A DNA stretch of 64,000 nt from Aphanizomenon flos-aquae FACHB-1287 (GCF_014698755.1 NZ_JACJTO010000001.1:124001-188000), one strand, 5' to 3'; positions 36,625-46,242 are shown, counted from the stretch's first letter. Translations and numbers: made by a program. Notes: generated by a model from the letters alone, not told the origin.

Positions 36625-37556
36625 TGAAAAATTCTCTTAGCAGCAATTTCACAATATTGATGATTAATATCAATTCCAATAAATTTACGTCCTTTATTAA
36701 TAGAAACTAATCCTACTGTACCAGCACCAAAGAAAGGATCAAGAATTATTCCACCTTCAGGTGATCCTGCTAAAATACATGGTTCTATTAATTGTTCGGG
36801 AAAAACTGCAAAATGAGCATCTCTAAATTTAGATAAAGGTACTTCCCAAACTGTTCTTTTATTCCTACCTTTAGGATGAAAAGCTTGATCCCATCTTCCT
36901 TTATGCAGATTAGAATTACCTCCATTTTTTCCTAATTCTGGAGTTCCTCCTGCTTTACCAAGATGATTTCTTCCTCCTTTCATTTTACTTTTCTCTGAAA
37001 AAGTTACATGAGGTTCACGAATAGAATCTGCATCATAATAATATTTTGAACTTTTAGCAAATAAAAATATATATTCATGATCCGTAGTTGGACGATTTTT
37101 TACAGAAGATGGCATTGCATTGGGTTTGTACCAAATAATATCAGACCTCAAAATCCAACCTCTCTCTTTCAGAGATAGTGCTAATTTCCAAGGTAAACCT
37201 GCTAAATTTCCATCTATATATTTATCACCTAAATTTAACCAAAGAGTACCATCTTCTTTTAAAACTCTTTTTGCTTGATCAAATACTTCTATTAACCGAT
37301 TTATATATTGTTCTGGACTTTCTTCATTGCCAATTTGTTCATCTGTATGATAATCTCGTTGATCATAATAAGGAGGACTGGTAATAATTGTTTGTACTAT
37401 GTTATCGGGAAGTTTTTTTAAAGCTTCAGAAACTTCTGCATTAATAATGAAATTAGATTGCTCAAAATCTAATGTATTAATCTCTTCTAATTTAATTATT
37501 AACTTTCGATCTGGATTTGTAAACAATGGGAGATTTGCTGTTATGTAATTGATCAC
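36621..37556 (-). CDS. Type II DNA methyltransferase, probably N4-cytosine (beta class)
   Basis: The 311-residue enzyme shows motif IV TSPPYYDQRDY at residues 59-69 near the N terminus and the AdoMet-binding DPFFGAGTVG near 275, i.e. the beta-class order IV...I. TSPPY usually indicates N4-methylcytosine, though some such enzymes make N6-methyladenine. The central region (about 165-230, SKMKGGRNHLGKAGGTPELG) is likely the target recognition part. It overlaps the endonuclease gene tail to tail by 4 bp: the palindrome TTAA at 36621-36624 supplies the TAA stop codon on both strands. It should protect the genome from the partner nuclease. Confidence 0.92.
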   Translation of the reverse strand: MINYITANLPLFTNPDRKLIIKLEEINTLDFEQSNFIINAEVSEALKKLPDNIVQTIITSPPYYDQRDYHTDEQIGNEESPEQYINRLIEVFDQAKRVLKEDGTLWLNLGDKYIDGNLAGLPWKLALSLKERGWILRSDIIWYKPNAMPSSVKNRPTTDHEYIFLFAKSSKYYYDADSIREPHVTFSEKSKMKGGRNHLGKAGGTPELGKNGGNSNLHKGRWDQAFHPKGRNKRTVWEVPLSKFRDAHFAVFPEQLIEPCILAGSPEGGIILDPFFGAGTVGLVSINKGRKFIGIDINHQYCEIAAKRIFH

Positions 37557-37776
37557 AAAAAGTCACCACAAAATAAAATTTAATTTGCATTATAATTATA
37601 TCATTGAAGAGCTTTCATAATTCATTAAAATTATACGGAATATAATTGCATTTTTTTTGTTACATAAATTTATTTTTACCATCAGCCCATACTATAACTC
37701 TTTGTTTATATTTCCAGGCAGAAAAAATGGTACAAATAATTGTAAACTAACAAATAAATTGTATTTTCCAAATAAT

Positions 37777-38517
37777 ATGTCTTCTACTCCTTCCCTCCGT
37801 GAACAACAACATCCCCTAATTCGTCAATTAGCTGATTGTATTGAAACAGTTTGGCATAAACATTTAGACTTGTCACCATACCATTTACCTGCGGAATTGG
37901 GATATGTGGAAGGTAGACTAGAGGGGGAAAAATTGATTATTGAAAATCGCTGTTATCAAAGTCCCCAATTTCGTAAAATGCACTTGGAACTAGCAAGAGT
38001 GGGGAATATGTTAGATATTTTGCACTGCGTCATGTTTCCCCGTCCAGAATATGACATTCCCATGTTTGGTTGTGATTTAGTTGGAGGTAGAGGTCAAATT
38101 AGTGCTGCTATTGCCGATCTTTCTCCGGTAAACTTAGATCGGATTTTACCAGATGGTTATAATTTGCAACTTAGGAAGTTAACCACATCTAACTTTTCTC
38201 AACCCCGTGAATTACCAGAATGGGGAAATATCTTTTCTGATTTTTGTCTGTTTATTCGTCCTGCTTCCCCAGAAGAAGAAACAAGTTTTTTGTCTCACGT
38301 AGAATCATTTTTAGATATCCATTGTACCCAAGCGATAGCATCTAGTCCAGTTGCACCGGAAAAAGTAGCTCAAATTATTGCTGGACAACATAATTATTGT
38401 ACCAAACAACAACAAAATGATAAAACCCGTAGAGTTCTAGAAAAAGCTTTTGGTGTAGATTGGGCAGAAAATTATATGGCTACAGTTTTATTTGACTTGC
38501 CAGAATTACCAATGTGA
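37777..38517 (+). CDS. pcyA: Phycocyanobilin:ferredoxin oxidoreductase
   Basis: PcyA reduces biliverdin to phycocyanobilin, the chromophore of phycobiliproteins and cyanobacterial phytochromes. From ATG 37777 the protein is 246 residues, the family length; the longer frame from TTG 37657 adds 40 residues unlike PcyA. The catalytic residues can be placed as Glu71, His83 and Asp100, with the same spacing (12 and 17) as Glu76/His88/Asp105 of the Synechocystis enzyme, in [19 protein letters not shown] and [10 protein letters not shown]. The C-terminal [12 protein letters not shown] is conserved. It acts in the cytoplasm with ferredoxin. Confidence 0.97.
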   Translation: MSSTPSLREQQHPLIRQLADCIETVWHKHLDLSPYHLPAELGYVEGRLEGEKLIIENRCYQSPQFRKMHLELARVGNMLDILHCVMFPRPEYDIPMFGCDLVGGRGQISAAIADLSPVNLDRILPDGYNLQLRKLTTSNFSQPRELPEWGNIFSDFCLFIRPASPEEETSFLSHVESFLDIHCTQAIASSPVAPEKVAQIIAGQHNYCTKQQQNDKTRRVLEKAFGVDWAENYMATVLFDLPELPM

Positions 38518-39178
38518 TCTGAAAAGATATTACCAGAATTGTCAGCAATTAAAAATTAAAAATTGCTATTACTCTATCTGTAAACTCCGTTACGTTTTCT
38601 CTCAACTGATAAATGTAGAATTTATATGAAGTAATCAATACCGATACTTTTAGGAGAGAAAACTAACCTTAATCATTCAAGTTTCTAATTATTAATTGGT
38701 AAAATTTTTACCTATCTACTCAGATTTTTTATTTTCTCTTGTCAGCTTTAAGCCTTGTTAATTTTTGCCGAAAAGAAGCAAATTAAACCCTTTTAAAGTT
38801 ATCAGTAATGTCCAAAAAACTCTCAATTTCTCCTCAATTAATGCTAAAAATGTGAGTTTGAAACCTTTTTCATGACAATGTAATCTATCAAATCTGCTAA
38901 TTGTATCCATGGTTGCTTTGAGACAGAAATTTTCATGTAAAGATAATACACCTGAATAATCATAAAGTGTAGTTTGTGAAAAAGTAATCATACTCAGCAA
39001 CAACTATAAAATTGCCAAAACGAAAGCCCAAAAAGCTATAAATCTTGGATGAATTTTGCTGGGAATTTTAATGATTTACCAGATACTGATAAATTCAGAC
39101 TTTGGTTAACTAATTTAATTACAGCTAACTTACTTTTTTAGTTTCATCACCACAATTCAGATAAACAGGTTAAATATT
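38518..39178. other. Long intergenic region upstream of devBCA
   Basis: This 661-bp AT-rich region has no supported gene. A minus-strand open frame of 81 codons (38758-39003) includes the odd segment RFDRLHCHEKGFKLTFLALI but lacks a Shine-Dalgarno sequence and a recognisable family. GGTAAAATTTTTACC at 38698-38712 is a perfect palindrome resembling an NtcA site, but its spacing is GTA-N7-TAC, not N8. The promoter of devB must lie here; heterocyst devBCA operons are usually under NtcA control. Confidence 0.5.
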
Positions 39179-40597
39179 ATGTCAAGGGTGAATGAAAAAT
39201 CAAGATCTCAAGAAAAGGAACTTGAACAGCCTAAACTTTGGCTAAGTATTGCCGTAGCTCTACCAGTAGCTATAGCTGCCGGGTTATTAGCTACAACTAG
39301 AATGGAGCAATTAAAAAAACTCACGAATGTTGTATCTGTTGCCCCAGTTCCTAGTACGATTAGTGCCATAGGACGCTTAGAACCAAAAGGAGAAATTATT
39401 AAACTTGCTGCTCCTGCAGGTTTATCAGGTGGTTCACGAGTACAGCAACTTTTAGTTAGAGAAGGACAAAGAATACAACAGGGGCAACTTGTGGCTATTT
39501 TAGACAGCCGAGATACTAGCATGGCAGTAGTGGAAGAAGCCAAAGCTAAACTGCAAGAATCTCGTGCGAATTTAGCCCAAATTAGCGCCGGTCCACCAAG
39601 AGATGCTCAAGCCCAAAGATTCATTATTGCTCGATTGCAAGCCCAATTGGCTGGGGAAAAAGACGTTCAACAAGCCACAATTAGTAGAATTGCTGCCCAG
39701 TTAAGTGGTGAAAAAATTGCCCAAGAAGCAACAGTTATGCGTCTAGAAGCCGAACTACTGGGACAAAAAGATTCTTTAAGAGCCACTGTTGAGCGTGTTA
39801 GAGCCGAACAACGAAATGCTCAAGTCGATTCTGGACGCTATGATTTTTTATACAAACAAGGTGCTATTTCTGAGCAAGAACGCGATCGCCGACGGTTAAG
39901 TGCGGTGACAACTAATCAACAATTAATTGAAAGTCAAGCTAGTTTAAAACGAGCAATAACTACCATCCAACAGCAAGTTTCCGAAGCTAGAGCTAATCAA
40001 GTTAAAACTCTATCCACGCTACAACAACAATTAATTGAAGCTACAGCTAACCGCAACAAAACTATCGCTACTTTGCAAAGGCAAATAGACGAAGAAAGAG
40101 AAAGATTGAACAGAATATTAGTAGTTAGTCCGCTCAATATTCAAGTCGCTCAAGCTCAAGTTACTAATGCAATTGCTTTAATCAGAAAAGCCCAAGCAGA
40201 ACTTAAACAAAGCTATGTTAAAGCTCCTAGTTCCGGTGAGATATTAAAAATTCACACTAAATCAGGGGAAATGATGAGTGCAAATGGGATTGCGGAAATT
40301 GGACAAACAGATCAGATGTTTGTGGTCGCAGAAATTCCCGAAGATAGTATTAGTAAAGTGCGTTTGGGTCAAGCTGCTACTATCTCTAGTGATAACCGGG
40401 CATTTAATGGACAATTAAAAGGCATAATTACAGAAATTGGCAGGAAAATTGGCAAAAAAGATGTACTCAATAACGATCCAGCCGCAGATGTTGATGCCAG
40501 AGTTGTAGAAGTAAAAATTGCCCTATCTCCAGAATATACTAAGCAAGTTTCTGGTTTGACTAATGCTAAAGTTACGGTAGAAATTAATGAGCATTAA
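39179..40597 (+). CDS. devB: Glycolipid-type ABC exporter membrane fusion protein DevB
   Basis: This 472-residue HlyD-family adaptor has a membrane anchor at about 23-42, the DevB motif TISAIGRLEPKGEIIKLAAP, a very long coiled-coil hairpin (about 125-325, Gln- and Ala-rich with repeated QLxxE/ATIxRL patterns), and KQSYVKAPSSGEILKIHTKSGE in the lipoyl part. The hairpin is longer than in the 10146-11342 paralogue by roughly 70 residues. In Anabaena, DevBCA with TolC exports heterocyst glycolipids. It is the first gene of an intact devBCA operon. Confidence 0.93.
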   Translation: MSRVNEKSRSQEKELEQPKLWLSIAVALPVAIAAGLLATTRMEQLKKLTNVVSVAPVPSTISAIGRLEPKGEIIKLAAPAGLSGGSRVQQLLVREGQRIQQGQLVAILDSRDTSMAVVEEAKAKLQESRANLAQISAGPPRDAQAQRFIIARLQAQLAGEKDVQQATISRIAAQLSGEKIAQEATVMRLEAELLGQKDSLRATVERVRAEQRNAQVDSGRYDFLYKQGAISEQERDRRRLSAVTTNQQLIESQASLKRAITTIQQQVSEARANQVKTLSTLQQQLIEATANRNKTIATLQRQIDEERERLNRILVVSPLNIQVAQAQVTNAIALIRKAQAELKQSYVKAPSSGEILKIHTKSGEMMSANGIAEIGQTDQMFVVAEIPEDSISKVRLGQAATISSDNRAFNGQLKGIITEIGRKIGKKDVLNNDPAADVDARVVEVKIALSPEYTKQVSGLTNAKVTVEINEH

Positions 40598-40666
40598 CTT
40601 CCTATTTCCATACAAAATATGGACGTTCAAATACTTAATTAATATCCAGATCATTAAGTCTAGAAA

Positions 40667-41821
40667 ATGGCAATAAAAATACCTTTATCTTGGCTACAAC
40701 TGACAAGAGAAAAAACTCGCCTAGCGGTAGCTTTGTCAGGTATTGCCTTTGCTGATATTTTAATGTTCATGCAGCTAGGTTTCCGGGATGCACTCTATTA
40801 CAGTAATGTGAGAATGCACAGTAGTTTAGTAGGAGATGTAATTTTAATTAACAGTCAATCTAATGCTGTTCTCTCAATGAAAACCTTTTCCCAACGCCGT
40901 TTATATAAGGCGTTAGATTTGCCAACAGTTCAGTCAGTACACCCCATATATTTGGATTATACAAGCTGGAGAAATCCCGTTACAGGCCGTCCTAGAAGTA
41001 TTTTGATTTTCGGCATTAATCCAGAGGTTAATCTTTTTAATTTACCCGGAGTGGAGGAAAACTTAAATAAACTTAAACTTCCTGATGTTGTTTTATATGA
41101 CCGTTCTTCTAGAGTAGAATATGGTCCTATTACTGATAATTTTAATCAGGGAAAAATTGTCACCGCAGAAGTGCGAAGAAGACAAGTTAAGGTAGGTGGA
41201 TTATTTACTTTAGGCGCATCCTTTGGTGCAGATGGAAATTTAATTACTAGTGATGTTAACTTTTTACGAATTTTTAATAACCGTCAACGAGGATTAATTG
41301 ATATTGGTGTTATTAAATTAAAACCAGGTGCAGATCCCATGCAGGTAGCTCAATATTTGCGGAGTTATCTCCCTACAGATATTAATGTTTTAACTAAGGA
41401 AGAATTTATTGAATTTGAAAGAAATTATTGGGCGGGTAGTACGGCTATTGGTTTTATTTTTACCTTAGGAACAATTATGGGTTTTATTGTCGGAACTGTA
41501 ATTGTTTATCAAATTCTGTATACAGAAGTCAATGATCATTTATCTGAATATGCCACGCTCAAAGCCATAGGTTACACTCAAAACTATTTACTAATGGTGA
41601 TTCTTCAAGAGGCTTTTTTATTAGCAGTTGTTGGTTATTTACCTGGATTTGCCTGTGCTCTAGTGTTATACAATGTTGCTAGAGATGCTACGCTTTTACC
41701 AATATTTATGAGTTATAATCGCGCCATTATGGTAATCATGTTAACTATTTTAATGTGTTTTATTTCGGGGATGATTGCTATCCGTAAATTAAGCTCTGCT
41801 GACCCAGCAGATATTTTTTAA
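40667..41821 (+). CDS. devC: ABC exporter permease DevC
   Basis: This 384-residue FtsX/MacB-type permease has four membrane segments: one near residues 16-40 and three after about 265 (AIGFIFTLGTIMGFIVGTVIVYQIL, then LLMVILQEAFLLAVVGYLPGF, then AIMVIMLTILMCFISGMIAI), with a periplasmic domain between. It is 69 bp after devB and 92 bp before devA. It is clearly paralogous to 11377-12552. Confidence 0.93.
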   Translation: MAIKIPLSWLQLTREKTRLAVALSGIAFADILMFMQLGFRDALYYSNVRMHSSLVGDVILINSQSNAVLSMKTFSQRRLYKALDLPTVQSVHPIYLDYTSWRNPVTGRPRSILIFGINPEVNLFNLPGVEENLNKLKLPDVVLYDRSSRVEYGPITDNFNQGKIVTAEVRRRQVKVGGLFTLGASFGADGNLITSDVNFLRIFNNRQRGLIDIGVIKLKPGADPMQVAQYLRSYLPTDINVLTKEEFIEFERNYWAGSTAIGFIFTLGTIMGFIVGTVIVYQILYTEVNDHLSEYATLKAIGYTQNYLLMVILQEAFLLAVVGYLPGFACALVLYNVARDATLLPIFMSYNRAIMVIMLTILMCFISGMIAIRKLSSADPADIF

Positions 41822-41913
41822 TTTGCTATAAAATAGGAAACAGGGAACAGAGAAAAGAAATATTACGAACAACTGACCATTGACTACTAACAACTGACCA
41901 CTAACAAACTTTT

Positions 41914-42633
41914 ATGATCATCAACAAAGAACCTGTAATATCTATTAAAAATATAGACCACTACTATGGTAGAGGATCTCTGAAAAAACAGATTTTATTT
42001 GATATTAGCTTGGAAGTATATGCCGGAGAAATTGTGATTATGACTGGACCATCTGGCTCAGGTAAAACAACATTATTGAGTCTAATTGGTGGATTAAGGT
42101 CGGTACAAGAAGGAAGTTTAAAATTTTTAGGTGAAGAACTATGTGGAGCTAGTCAAAGCAAACTGGTACAAATGAGACGGAAGATTGGTTATATTTTCCA
42201 AGCTCATAATTTATTAGGTTTCTTAACTGCTAGGCAAAACGTGCAAATGGCTGTGGAATTAAATCATCATATTTCCCAGTCAACAGCTATTTCTCAATCA
42301 GAAGATATGCTTACATCTGTAGGTTTACAAGAACGCACTAACTATTATCCAGATAATTTATCTGGTGGACAAAAACAAAGAGTAGCCATCGCCCGCGCTT
42401 TAGTTAATCATCCTCCATTAGTATTAGCCGATGAACCAACCGCTGCATTAGACAAACAATCAGGACGCGACGTAGTAGAAATTATGCAGCGTCTAGCTAA
42501 AGACCAGGGAACAGCTATCTTATTAGTAACCCACGATAACCGAATTTTAGACATCGCTGATCGCATTGTAGAAATGGAAGACGGTCTTCTGACCCGTGAT
42601 GCTCAAAATGTGCCGGCTAACCGCAAATCCTGA
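41914..42633 (+). CDS. devA: ABC exporter ATPase DevA
   Basis: This 239-residue MacB-class ATPase has Walker A GPSGSGKTT (~49-57), Q-loop IFQAHNLLGF, signature LSGGQKQRVAIARAL (~150-164), Walker B LVLADEPTAALD and H-loop LVTHDNRIL. All elements are intact. It completes the devBCA operon and is the only DevA-type ATPase in the window, so it might also serve the devBC pair at 10-12.5 kb. Confidence 0.95.
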   Translation: MIINKEPVISIKNIDHYYGRGSLKKQILFDISLEVYAGEIVIMTGPSGSGKTTLLSLIGGLRSVQEGSLKFLGEELCGASQSKLVQMRRKIGYIFQAHNLLGFLTARQNVQMAVELNHHISQSTAISQSEDMLTSVGLQERTNYYPDNLSGGQKQRVAIARALVNHPPLVLADEPTAALDKQSGRDVVEIMQRLAKDQGTAILLVTHDNRILDIADRIVEMEDGLLTRDAQNVPANRKS

Positions 42634-42677
42634 CTACCTACAATAATCATTTCTCTATAGGGGCTAAATGGTGTAGT

Positions 42678-43466
42678 TTAAGGCTGCTGTTTCTTGACCA
42701 TAGGAATTTGACGGCTAGTTCTAAATGTCACATTTACCCCTTCATTTGTTTGTTCTAGTACCAGTAATGGGGTAGGTTTAGCCTTTTGATCCCAGTGCAT
42801 ATAAACAATCCGACCTTGAATAGTCGGCTGCCAGCTATCGTCATTTTGCTTAGGACTAAGGTAGGTTTCTATACAATTAATGATTTGACTAATAGTAGAA
42901 GAAGTAGCTTGAGTTGGTAGCTTTATTAACCGAATTTGCGCCCGGAATAGTACCCGCTTCACAATATTGGGCGCTACTCCAGTTTCATACTCAATATCGA
43001 AGATCTCATCTACCTGTCTACCATTATAACTAGCAACTCCCACAGATCCTTGCTTGGATTGATCAGGACGCAGTGACTCGGTAATCCTAGTTTTAATCTT
43101 AACATTAATTTGATTCACTAAGGCCAAATGAAATACTTTCTCTGACATCCGCATTCGTAGATAATCAAGGTTGAAATCCCGTGAGTGAGCTAAATCTGGA
43201 TTAGTTTCCATTTTGCGAATGACTTCTAAGGCTAATTTCAGCTTTTTCTCTAATTCTCGTGTACGGAATTGTTCAAACTTGAGTTTTTTATCACTCTTGT
43301 CTATTAGTATTTTTCCATAGACTATCGCAGCAACTAAAGCTAAAAGCAATACACCATCAGTAAATAGGAGTAATGGTACAATCGGGAATTCATTGCTGGA
43401 AACTGTTGTATTTGTGACTGTTGTTGCTGGCTTAGACGATTGCGCCAAAAAAATTGTACTAACCAT
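42678..43466 (-). CDS. Conserved membrane protein with coiled coil, function unknown
   Basis: The 262-residue protein has a possible N-terminal Ser/Thr-rich leader, one membrane segment (about 31-51, PLLLFTDGVLLLALVAAIVYG), a charged coiled coil (~55-90, KKLKFEQFRTRELEKKLKLA) and a soluble domain with NQINVKIKTRITESLRP and a strand-rich end. It converges on devA with 44 bp between. I do not recognise a named family. Confidence 0.75.
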   Translation of the reverse strand: MVSTIFLAQSSKPATTVTNTTVSSNEFPIVPLLLFTDGVLLLALVAAIVYGKILIDKSDKKLKFEQFRTRELEKKLKLALEVIRKMETNPDLAHSRDFNLDYLRMRMSEKVFHLALVNQINVKIKTRITESLRPDQSKQGSVGVASYNGRQVDEIFDIEYETGVAPNIVKRVLFRAQIRLIKLPTQATSSTISQIINCIETYLSPKQNDDSWQPTIQGRIVYMHWDQKAKPTPLLVLEQTNEGVNVTFRTSRQIPMVKKQQP

Positions 43467-44337
43467 AATTTATAATTTGAAATTGTATGAAACTTTTATT
43501 CCCTGATCTCTTAATAATCCCTCAATTTTTTATTAGTCCGCTGTTGTATAAATATTTTTTACATTGTCTTAATAATTCATCTGTAAAAACCTATTAGTAA
43601 CTTAGGCAAGTATCTCGTAAATATACAGCAGTTGCCGAATTTAATACTTACGTATTTATACTATACTTAATTACTAAAAACAGGCCAGGACTCTAAATTA
43701 AGAGTAGCAAATTTACGTTTGTACTGCCAAGTACCCTGGAGAGTTTATCAGCAGCCAAAATTTCGATCTTGAGTGTTACTAGACGCTCCATGAGTAAGTT
43801 TATTCGAGATTTTGATAAATACTACTAGTGATAATACTAGGTTAGTAAATTAGTGACAATACTAATCTGATTATATAACCATAGCGGACTAAAGAGAGGT
43901 CAGGAAAAATAAGAAAATTACCAATTACCTGTTTTCTGTTACCTATTCTCTGCTATAAAATAAATGGTATCACCGTTTCTTGGTCTTCTATCACCTAGAG
44001 TCAATGTCATCGTTTCCTAACAGTTTGCAGTCCAATAGGAGAAGAAAGCTAGATACAGCAGTATCTTGGGCTTATTTTCCTGGGAGTTCCTGAGAATTTC
44101 TTATATGAGATTACTATATTAAATATCAGGAATCCATAAGCTAAGACTATACCATTTTTATATTTTCTTTGTTATTTTGTATTCAACTGAACAGTTATTC
44201 AACACAAAGCCAGTTTAAATAAAAATTAGTTCAACTACCTTACCGTTTATGAGGTTCAGCGCGAATTGGTAAGATAATCTATAGTGTTACCAAATTAGCC
44301 AAATTTTCTCCATATCATCTACACAGGATTTACAATC
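43467..44337. other. 871-bp region without a recognised gene
   Basis: This is the largest empty stretch of the window. It is AT-rich with scattered low-complexity strings (AATTACCTGTTTTCTGTTAC near 43923) and partly repeated TACTAG/TTAGTGACAATACTAAT segments at 43831-43880. No reading frame over about 40 codons with a ribosome binding site, no tRNA and no known structured RNA is evident. It separates two divergent genes and must contain both promoters; a small RNA could hide here. Confidence 0.5.
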
Positions 44338-44676
44338 ATGCTAAAAACAAATAGTCAACCGATGATTATCTCTAGTTTTGTTAACCCTATCGAGGAAAAC
44401 CATTCAGTTAAAAATAAGTTTGATTTATTGCAAAAAATCCGTCAACGTCTAGACGAAATCGAAATTAATAATCGTCAATTTGCTAAATTAATTGCTAAAG
44501 TTATTCCTGCTCAATGTCCCTTTGAACGTGATATCATCGTTTTTGGCCGGAAAATTGGTCACATTCCGCCTATGTGCAAATTAAACCCACTGTATGAACA
44601 GTTTGTAGGCTTGCGTTTTCGCGCATTATGTTATTTAGTAGATAAGTGTGGAGAAGATATCCAATCTTATTGCTAA
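44338..44676 (+). CDS. Mo-dependent nitrogenase C-terminal domain protein
   Basis: This 112-residue protein matches the small cyanobacterial family named for a domain found at the C terminus of some Mo-nitrogenase-associated proteins: LLQKIRQRLDEIEI, AKVIPAQCPFERDI, FGRKIGHIPPMCKLNPLYEQFVGLRFRALCYL. The four cysteines (in PAQCPF, PPMCKLN, RALCYL and the C-terminal SYC) could bind a metal. The family occurs well beyond nif clusters and its function is unknown. It is followed 15 bp later by a cupin gene, probably the same transcript. Confidence 0.85.
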   Translation: MLKTNSQPMIISSFVNPIEENHSVKNKFDLLQKIRQRLDEIEINNRQFAKLIAKVIPAQCPFERDIIVFGRKIGHIPPMCKLNPLYEQFVGLRFRALCYLVDKCGEDIQSYC

Positions 44677-44691
44677 ATACAACTTAATTCC

Positions 44692-44967
44692 ATGGAAATT
44701 AAAATCGAACATCAACCAAATCCTACACATCTCAAAGAGTTAGATGTGTTCAACTGGCCAATTTGGGAAAAGGAAATATCCAAATTTTCCTGGACTTACG
44801 ATGATCAAGAAACTTGTTACTTTTTAACAGGTGATATTATTGTCACTCCTCATGGAGGACAAGCGGTAAAAATAGGTAAGGGAGATTTAGTAACTTTTCC
44901 CGCTGGGATGTCATGTACATGGGAAATTATTAGCGATGTCAAGAAACATTTTTCGTTTTTGCTTTGA
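44692..44967 (+). CDS. Small cupin protein
   Basis: This 91-residue cupin (DUF861/cupin_3 type) forms a single beta barrel: FSWTYDDQETCYFLTGDIIVTPHGGQAVKIGKGDLVTFPAGMSCTWEI. It keeps the glycine-rich turn between the two cupin motifs, but there are few metal-binding histidines (only the one in TPHGG), so it may not be a metalloenzyme. It is co-directional and 15 bp from the previous gene. Confidence 0.85.
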   Translation: MEIKIEHQPNPTHLKELDVFNWPIWEKEISKFSWTYDDQETCYFLTGDIIVTPHGGQAVKIGKGDLVTFPAGMSCTWEIISDVKKHFSFLL

Positions 44968-45000
44968 TTAATATTTCTGCAATTCTATTTAATCAATATC

Positions 45001-45189
45001 TCAGGATGTGAATTTGATCTTATTTAGGATTGACGATGGAAGTATTGATCCCAAAATATTATCTACAACTAAGTTCATTTCGGGGAATGCTGGAATTGAC
45101 ATTTTTTCTTCTTGACTTAGTTTTTGAATGTCGCTATAACCATTTTCACTAGGGTAGCGATAAAGAATAATCATTTGTTCATAAATACA
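45001..45189 (-). pseudogene. Remnant of a Uma2-family (DUF820) endonuclease, C-terminal end only
   Basis: The minus strand reads IYEQMIILYRYPSENGYSDI followed by QKLSQEEKMSIPAFPEMNLVVDNIL up to a stop at 45001. This resembles the last ~45 residues of Uma2 proteins (a YRYP...GY...L...E.....AFP.....V..IL pattern). A TAG stop lies just upstream in frame and no catalytic core is present, so this is a broken remnant or, less likely, a 57-aa free-standing peptide from ATG 45174. The rest of the 44968-45281 gap holds nothing recognisable. Confidence 0.5.
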
Positions 45190-45281
45190 CTATATAATTA
45201 ACTTCCTATATTTACTTTTATTGTTAATATAGCAATCAGATCCCCGATTTTTTAACTCAATAAGAAGTCGGGAATCTAGGT

Positions 45282-45713
45282 TTACAAATAATCAAAAAAG
45301 ACTTCAGGAACTAACCTTAATTCACCAGATTTGAACCGGGAAATATCTATCCACAATGCACGATGTTGACGTTCTGGTGTTTCTGAAAAAGTTAAACTTT
45401 CAATTTGATAAAACTGGGAATCAGCAAAATCGCATTCATAGAGTTGAATAATTTCATGTCCTTGTTTACCATTAAAAGTAAATAGGTTTTCGATACAACT
45501 TAGATAGCGAATATTGGTTAATTCAGCTTGAATTTCTTCTTGAAATTCTCTAGATAAGGCTATGAGGCTAGTTTCCCCAAATTCCACACCACCTCCTAAA
45601 GCTCGATAGAATATTGATTGTTTTTGAGGATCATATCCTTCAGATACAAATATTCTATTATTATCTCGAATCAGTGCTAAAACAATTACCCGAATTTGAC
45701 CTTCTTTATTCAT
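45282..45713 (-). CDS. NUDIX hydrolase
   Basis: This 143-residue protein has a Nudix box GVEFGETSLIALSREFQEEI, matching GX5EX7REUXEE with the final Gly replaced by Gln (EEIQAEL). The N-terminal strand region IRVIVLALIRDNNRIFVSEGYDPQ is typical. It would hydrolyse nucleoside diphosphate-linked compounds; the substrate is unknown. It lies 8 bp after the DUF3531 gene on the same strand. Confidence 0.92.
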   Translation of the reverse strand: MNKEGQIRVIVLALIRDNNRIFVSEGYDPQKQSIFYRALGGGVEFGETSLIALSREFQEEIQAELTNIRYLSCIENLFTFNGKQGHEIIQLYECDFADSQFYQIESLTFSETPERQHRALWIDISRFKSGELRLVPEVFFDYL

Positions 45714-45721
45714 AATTTTAA

Positions 45722-46174
45722 TTAATTATCGTAAACTGAAGGAGGGCGACTTTCGCTATCTTCTATCGGCCAATCTGAATTTTCACCACCAATATATAAT
45801 TCTTCAATTGCGACGTATTCTTCATTGAGTTGAGTGAGAGCGTTAATCAGAATATCTAATGCAATTGCATCAGTTGTACCTAAATCAAACCAACAACGGG
45901 ACCATTCTCCTTCATATTCAAATTCACCCATATTGTGCATCAAAGCCAGTAAGCTTTTATCATAGCCTTTTGGATCATAATCCATGTAGCTGATATCAAG
46001 TCCTGTATCTTGGATTTGGAGATTTTCCCCATTAAATCCTCCCAATTTACCTAAATAAAACCAGGAATTAAAGACTTCTTCTACATATTTTTTTTCTTGT
46101 TGGGAGGGAATGGTGCTGAACCTCAACCAAATCCAAGTATCAAAAGGATTAAACTCGCGGAATTGAATTTCCAT
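45722..46174 (-). CDS. DUF3531 family protein
   Basis: From ATG 46174 the protein has 150 residues, beginning MEIQFREFNPFDTWIWLRF; an upstream ATG at 46231 would add 19 residues reading MHKILILTITNYPLPISKK that look like translated intergenic repeat and not protein. The sequence DISYMDYDPKGYDKSLLALMHNMGEFEYEGEWSRCWFDLGT is typical of this conserved cyanobacterial/plastid family. Its function is unknown. It lies between the TPR and NUDIX genes on the same strand. Confidence 0.85.
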   Translation of the reverse strand: MEIQFREFNPFDTWIWLRFSTIPSQQEKKYVEEVFNSWFYLGKLGGFNGENLQIQDTGLDISYMDYDPKGYDKSLLALMHNMGEFEYEGEWSRCWFDLGTTDAIALDILINALTQLNEEYVAIEELYIGGENSDWPIEDSESRPPSVYDN

Positions 46175-46242
46175 TTTTTTGCTAATAGGTAATGGGTAAT
46201 TTGTAATTGTTAGAATTAGAATTTTATGCAACTAACAACGAA

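Noticed and set aside
37657-37776. 40-residue N-terminal extension of PcyA from a TTG start
   Set aside because: Known PcyA proteins begin near the ATG at 37777, and the extension has no resemblance to them.
38698-38712. NtcA binding site upstream of devBCA
   Set aside because: The palindrome GGTAAAATTTTTACC has GTA-N7-TAC spacing, one base short of the consensus N8, and lies about 470 bp before the start codon.
38758-39003. Minus-strand 81-codon gene
   Set aside because: It has no Shine-Dalgarno sequence and no family I recognise; it may be a transposase remnant, but nothing supports that.
44338-44967. Part of a nif cluster
   Set aside because: Only the nitrogenase C-terminal domain protein is present; this family is common outside nif regions and no nif gene is in the window.
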